Below, one piece after another: positions 61,904 to 64,000 of a stretch of 64,000 bases of DNA (position 1 is the stretch's first letter; each line of letters begins with the position of its first letter). The notes under the pieces were generated by a model. The model was not told where the DNA came from and searched no databases. It saw only the letters and a program-made list of their open reading frames with translations. The stretch comes from Xanthomonas sp. F10 (GTDB taxonomy: Bacteria > Pseudomonadota > Gammaproteobacteria > Xanthomonadales > Xanthomonadaceae): the NCBI RefSeq assembly GCF_014206815.1, contig NZ_JACHNP010000002.1, positions 1,116,001 to 1,180,000 of the forward strand, read 5' to 3'. The position numbers and the translations under genes are program-made.

Positions 61904-63397
61904 TCAGCGTTGCGCCTCGCCGCACGAACGCGCGGTGACGCGGTTGCGGCCGCCGTGCTTGGCGCTGTACAGCATGTCGTCGGCCGCCTGCAGCAGTTCC
62001 TGCGCGCTGTTGAAGCGCTCGCGGCCGCCCTGCGTGGCCACGCCCGCGGAGAAGCTGATGTGCAGCGGTCCCTGCCTGGTCTCGGCCATCGGCCGCTGCG
62101 CGATCTCGGACAGGATGCGTCGCATTACCCCGAGCGCGGCTTCCTCGCCGGTATTGGGCAGCAGCACCAGGAACTCCTCGCCGCCGAAGCGCGCCACGAT
62201 GTCGCTGCTGCGCACCAGCGGCTGCAGGGCCTGGGCGAACGCGCGCAGCACCTGGTCGCCGACCAGGTGGCCGTGGGCGTCGTTGATCTTCTTGAAGTCG
62301 TCCAGGTCGATGAAGGCCACCGACAGCGGCCAGTCGTGACGGTTGGCCAGTTCGAACTGCTGCTGCAGCAGGGTGTCCAGCTGGTGCCGGTTGAACACGC
62401 CGGTGAGGGCGTCGCGGCTGGCCTGCTCGGCCAGGCGCCGCGCATGCTGCTCGTACTCGTCGGCGCGCTGGCGTACGCGGTTGGCTTCCTGCACGTCGCG
62501 CAGATTGCGCAGCACCATCAGCTCGCGGGCGTGGCTGATGATCGCGTCGACCCGCTCCGGCTGCGCGATGCGCACGTCGAAGATGGGGCTGACTGCTGGC
62601 AGCGCCTCGGCGATATGGCCGATCACTTCGTCGAAGCGGCGGCTGTCCAGCTGCAGGTCGCGATAGGCGCGCTGCATGGCGTGGCTGCGTGCGGCTTCGG
62701 TGTCCTCGCTGAGCCAGATGTCGGCAATCGACCCGGACAGGCGCACGCAGATGTCGAAGGGTTCGCTCGTCTCGGCGTCGCTGCCGTTGCCGATGCTGCG
62801 CTGCAGGTAGCCGGGCAGCTTCCATTTCTTCGCCAGCCAGGCGCCGACCTCGGCGCGGTCGGCGCCCAGGTGTTCGCGCTCCAGGGCGCTCAGCCGCTGC
62901 GGATCGCCTTCGGCCTCCTGCAGCAGTGCCGCGTACCGGTCGTGGCAGACGTGCAGCAGGGCCAGCGCGCCCATGTCCTGCAGCAGGCCGGCCAGCATCA
63001 GCTCCTCGTGCTTGCGCAGCCCAGCGGCCTGGCCGAGCAGGCGACTGGCCAGGGCGGCCAGCACGCTGCGCCGCCACAGCCGTTCCTGCGGCGCACTGGC
63101 GTCGCCACGCAGGCTCTGCACCATCGAAAAGCCCAGCGCCAGGCTCAGCGCGGCGTTCAGTCCGAGCATGGTCAGTGCCTGGCCGAGGTTGTCGATGCGC
63201 CGGCGGCTGGCGTACAGCGGGGAATTGGCGATGCGCAGCATCCGCGCGCTCAGCGCCATGTCCATGGCGATGGCGTCGGCGGTGGCCGCCAGATCCACGT
63301 CCGCGTCCTGCGCCAGCTCGATGATGCGCAAGGCAATGCCGGGAGGCGAGGGCAGGTCGCGGGAGTGGCTCAGGATCGCTTCGAGTTCAGGATGCAT
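61904..63397 (-). CDS. HDOD-GGDEF diguanylate cyclase
   Basis: This 497-residue cytoplasmic protein joins an HDOD domain (about 10-215; the HD position reads GLLQDMG, so it is not a hydrolase) to a coiled-coil linker (about 300-328) and a GGDEF domain (about 330-490). The active loop is intact (GGEEF at 405-409), and the product-inhibition I-site RxxD is present (RSSD at 396-399), five residues upstream. It is therefore predicted to make cyclic di-GMP with feedback inhibition. The ATG at 63395-63397 is preferred, though one six codons upstream is possible. It sits between tsf and pyrH. Confidence 0.9.
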   Translation of the reverse strand: MHPELEAILSHSRDLPSPPGIALRIIELAQDADVDLAATADAIAMDMALSARMLRIANSPLYASRRRIDNLGQALTMLGLNAALSLALGFSMVQSLRGDASAPQERLWRRSVLAALASRLLGQAAGLRKHEELMLAGLLQDMGALALLHVCHDRYAALLQEAEGDPQRLSALEREHLGADRAEVGAWLAKKWKLPGYLQRSIGNGSDAETSEPFDICVRLSGSIADIWLSEDTEAARSHAMQRAYRDLQLDSRRFDEVIGHIAEALPAVSPIFDVRIAQPERVDAIISHARELMVLRNLRDVQEANRVRQRADEYEQHARRLAEQASRDALTGVFNRHQLDTLLQQQFELANRHDWPLSVAFIDLDDFKKINDAHGHLVGDQVLRAFAQALQPLVRSSDIVARFGGEEFLVLLPNTGEEAALGVMRRILSEIAQRPMAETRQGPLHISFSAGVATQGGRERFNSAQELLQAADDMLYSAKHGGRNRVTARSCGEAQR

Positions 63398-63467
63398 GCA
63401 CTTCCGATACGGCATGGAATAAGAGATGGGGCAGCGGCCTGTCCCAGCCCGCGCAGCGTACACCCGC

Positions 63468-63500
63468 AAAAAAAAAGCCGCGACAGTGCGCGGCTCTTTT
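63468..63500 (-). terminator. Intrinsic terminator after tsf
   Basis: A seven-base stem (AGCCGCG at 63476-63482 with CGCGGCT at 63489-63495, loop ACAGTG) is followed on the minus strand by a run of nine T residues (A run at 63468-63476 on the plus strand). It lies 17 bases downstream of the tsf stop and should separate tsf from the GGDEF gene. Confidence 0.9.
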
Positions 63501-63516
63501 CTTCCCGGGTGCGGGA

Positions 63517-64000
63517 TCAGGCCAGGCCGGCCTGCTTCATCACTTCGGCGGCGTAGTCTTCCACCACCTTCTCGATGCCTTCGCCCACCGCCAGGCGCTG
63601 GAAGCCGACCACGTCGGCGCCGGCGGCCTTCACCGCCTGCTCCACGGTCTGGTCGGTGTTCAGCACGTAGGGCTGGCCGTACAGGGTGACTTCGTTGACG
63701 ATCTTGGCGATCTTGCCGCTGATGATCTTCTCCAGGATGTCGGCCGGCTTGGCCTTGTCCTTCTCGGACATCTTGGCCAGCTCGATTTCCTTTTCCTTGG
63801 CCACGAACTCGGCCGGGACGTCGGACGCCTTGACGTGCGGCGGGTTCATCGCCGCGATGTGCATGGCGATGCCGCGGGCCAGGTCGGCGTCGCCGCCCTT
63901 GACCTCGACCAGCACGCCGATGCGGCCGCCGTGCACGTAGGCGGCGACGTTGTTGGCGCTGTCGATGCGCACCAGGCGGCGCACCTGCACGTTCTCGCCG
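63517..64000 (-). CDS. tsf: Elongation factor Ts (5' end outside window)
   Basis: EF-Ts recycles EF-Tu by GDP exchange. The visible 161 residues are the C-terminal dimerisation/exchange region: [40 protein letters not shown], the coiled-coil motif ([20 protein letters not shown]) and [20 protein letters not shown]. The N-terminal UBA-like and core parts lie beyond the right edge. The gene is followed by a strong intrinsic terminator. Confidence 0.96.
   Translation of the reverse strand, partial: GENVQVRRLVRIDSANNVAAYVHGGRIGVLVEVKGGDADLARGIAMHIAAMNPPHVKASDVPAEFVAKEKEIELAKMSEKDKAKPADILEKIISGKIAKIVNEVTLYGQPYVLNTDQTVEQAVKAAGADVVGFQRLAVGEGIEKVVEDYAAEVMKQAGLA

Overview
The window is chromosomal DNA of a gammaproteobacterium of the family Xanthomonadaceae, most likely Xanthomonas or a close relative. 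Four things point there: very high GC in coding sequence; GTAG-type REP palindromes; a protein ending in an XVIPCD domain, the tag for the Xanthomonadales antibacterial type IV secretion system; and an envelope gene order typical of the group. I place the organism from protein character and gene order only. I see no tRNA, rRNA, CRISPR array, prophage or insertion sequence.

Layout. 1-4528: LPS transport and Kdo synthesis (lptA-lptC-kdsC-kdsD, minus strand), diverging from ibaG-murA and a small EF-hand membrane protein. 4529-8399: a repeat-rich gap, a tandem pair of DUF3108 periplasmic proteins, then purN and purM. 8506-13643: a DUF2066 protein, a PerM-like permease and hda, convergent with the cell-wall recycling pair murU-amgK and a GlsB-type membrane protein. 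13891-24606: accessory metabolism and regulation, with an M20 peptidase, a ComEA-like protein, HutD, an orphan response regulator with a degenerate receiver, an iron-uptake group (apbE, piuC, TonB receptor) and an Lrp regulator diverging from a class-III aminotransferase. 24745-42951: queA, an S8 protease, a DUF885 lipoprotein, a DUF4349 protein, an ArsR-controlled cupin/DUF2867 gene, a LysR/EamA pair, a secreted cyclophilin, the XVIPCD effector candidate, a PadR/sensor pair, phaZ, a methyltransferase and hemJ. 43104-64000 (all minus strand): the core block tsf-[HDOD-GGDEF]-pyrH-frr-uppS-cdsA-dxr-rseP-bamA-[small Cys protein]-lpxD-fabZ-lpxA-lpxB-rnhB-dnaE-[lipoprotein]-accA.

This last block joins translation factors, isoprenoid and phospholipid synthesis, outer-membrane assembly, lipid A synthesis, replication and fatty-acid initiation. 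It departs from the familiar order at three places: a cyclic-di-GMP gene lies between tsf and pyrH, a small four-cysteine secreted protein occupies the usual skp slot, and a lipoprotein lies between dnaE and accA.

The most striking structure is a repeated inverted element. Each arm carries four 7-bp units (GGGATT-type or GGGACC-type), usually followed by an inner AAGAGC-like core. Seven paired copies and several half copies occur. The GGGACC type is confined to the dnaE-rnhB-lpxB region, where arms are translated as part of LpxB and RnhB. The other leading candidate for new biology is the XVIPCD effector at 37157-38935, whose N-terminal domain I do not recognise and which has no visible immunity gene beside it.
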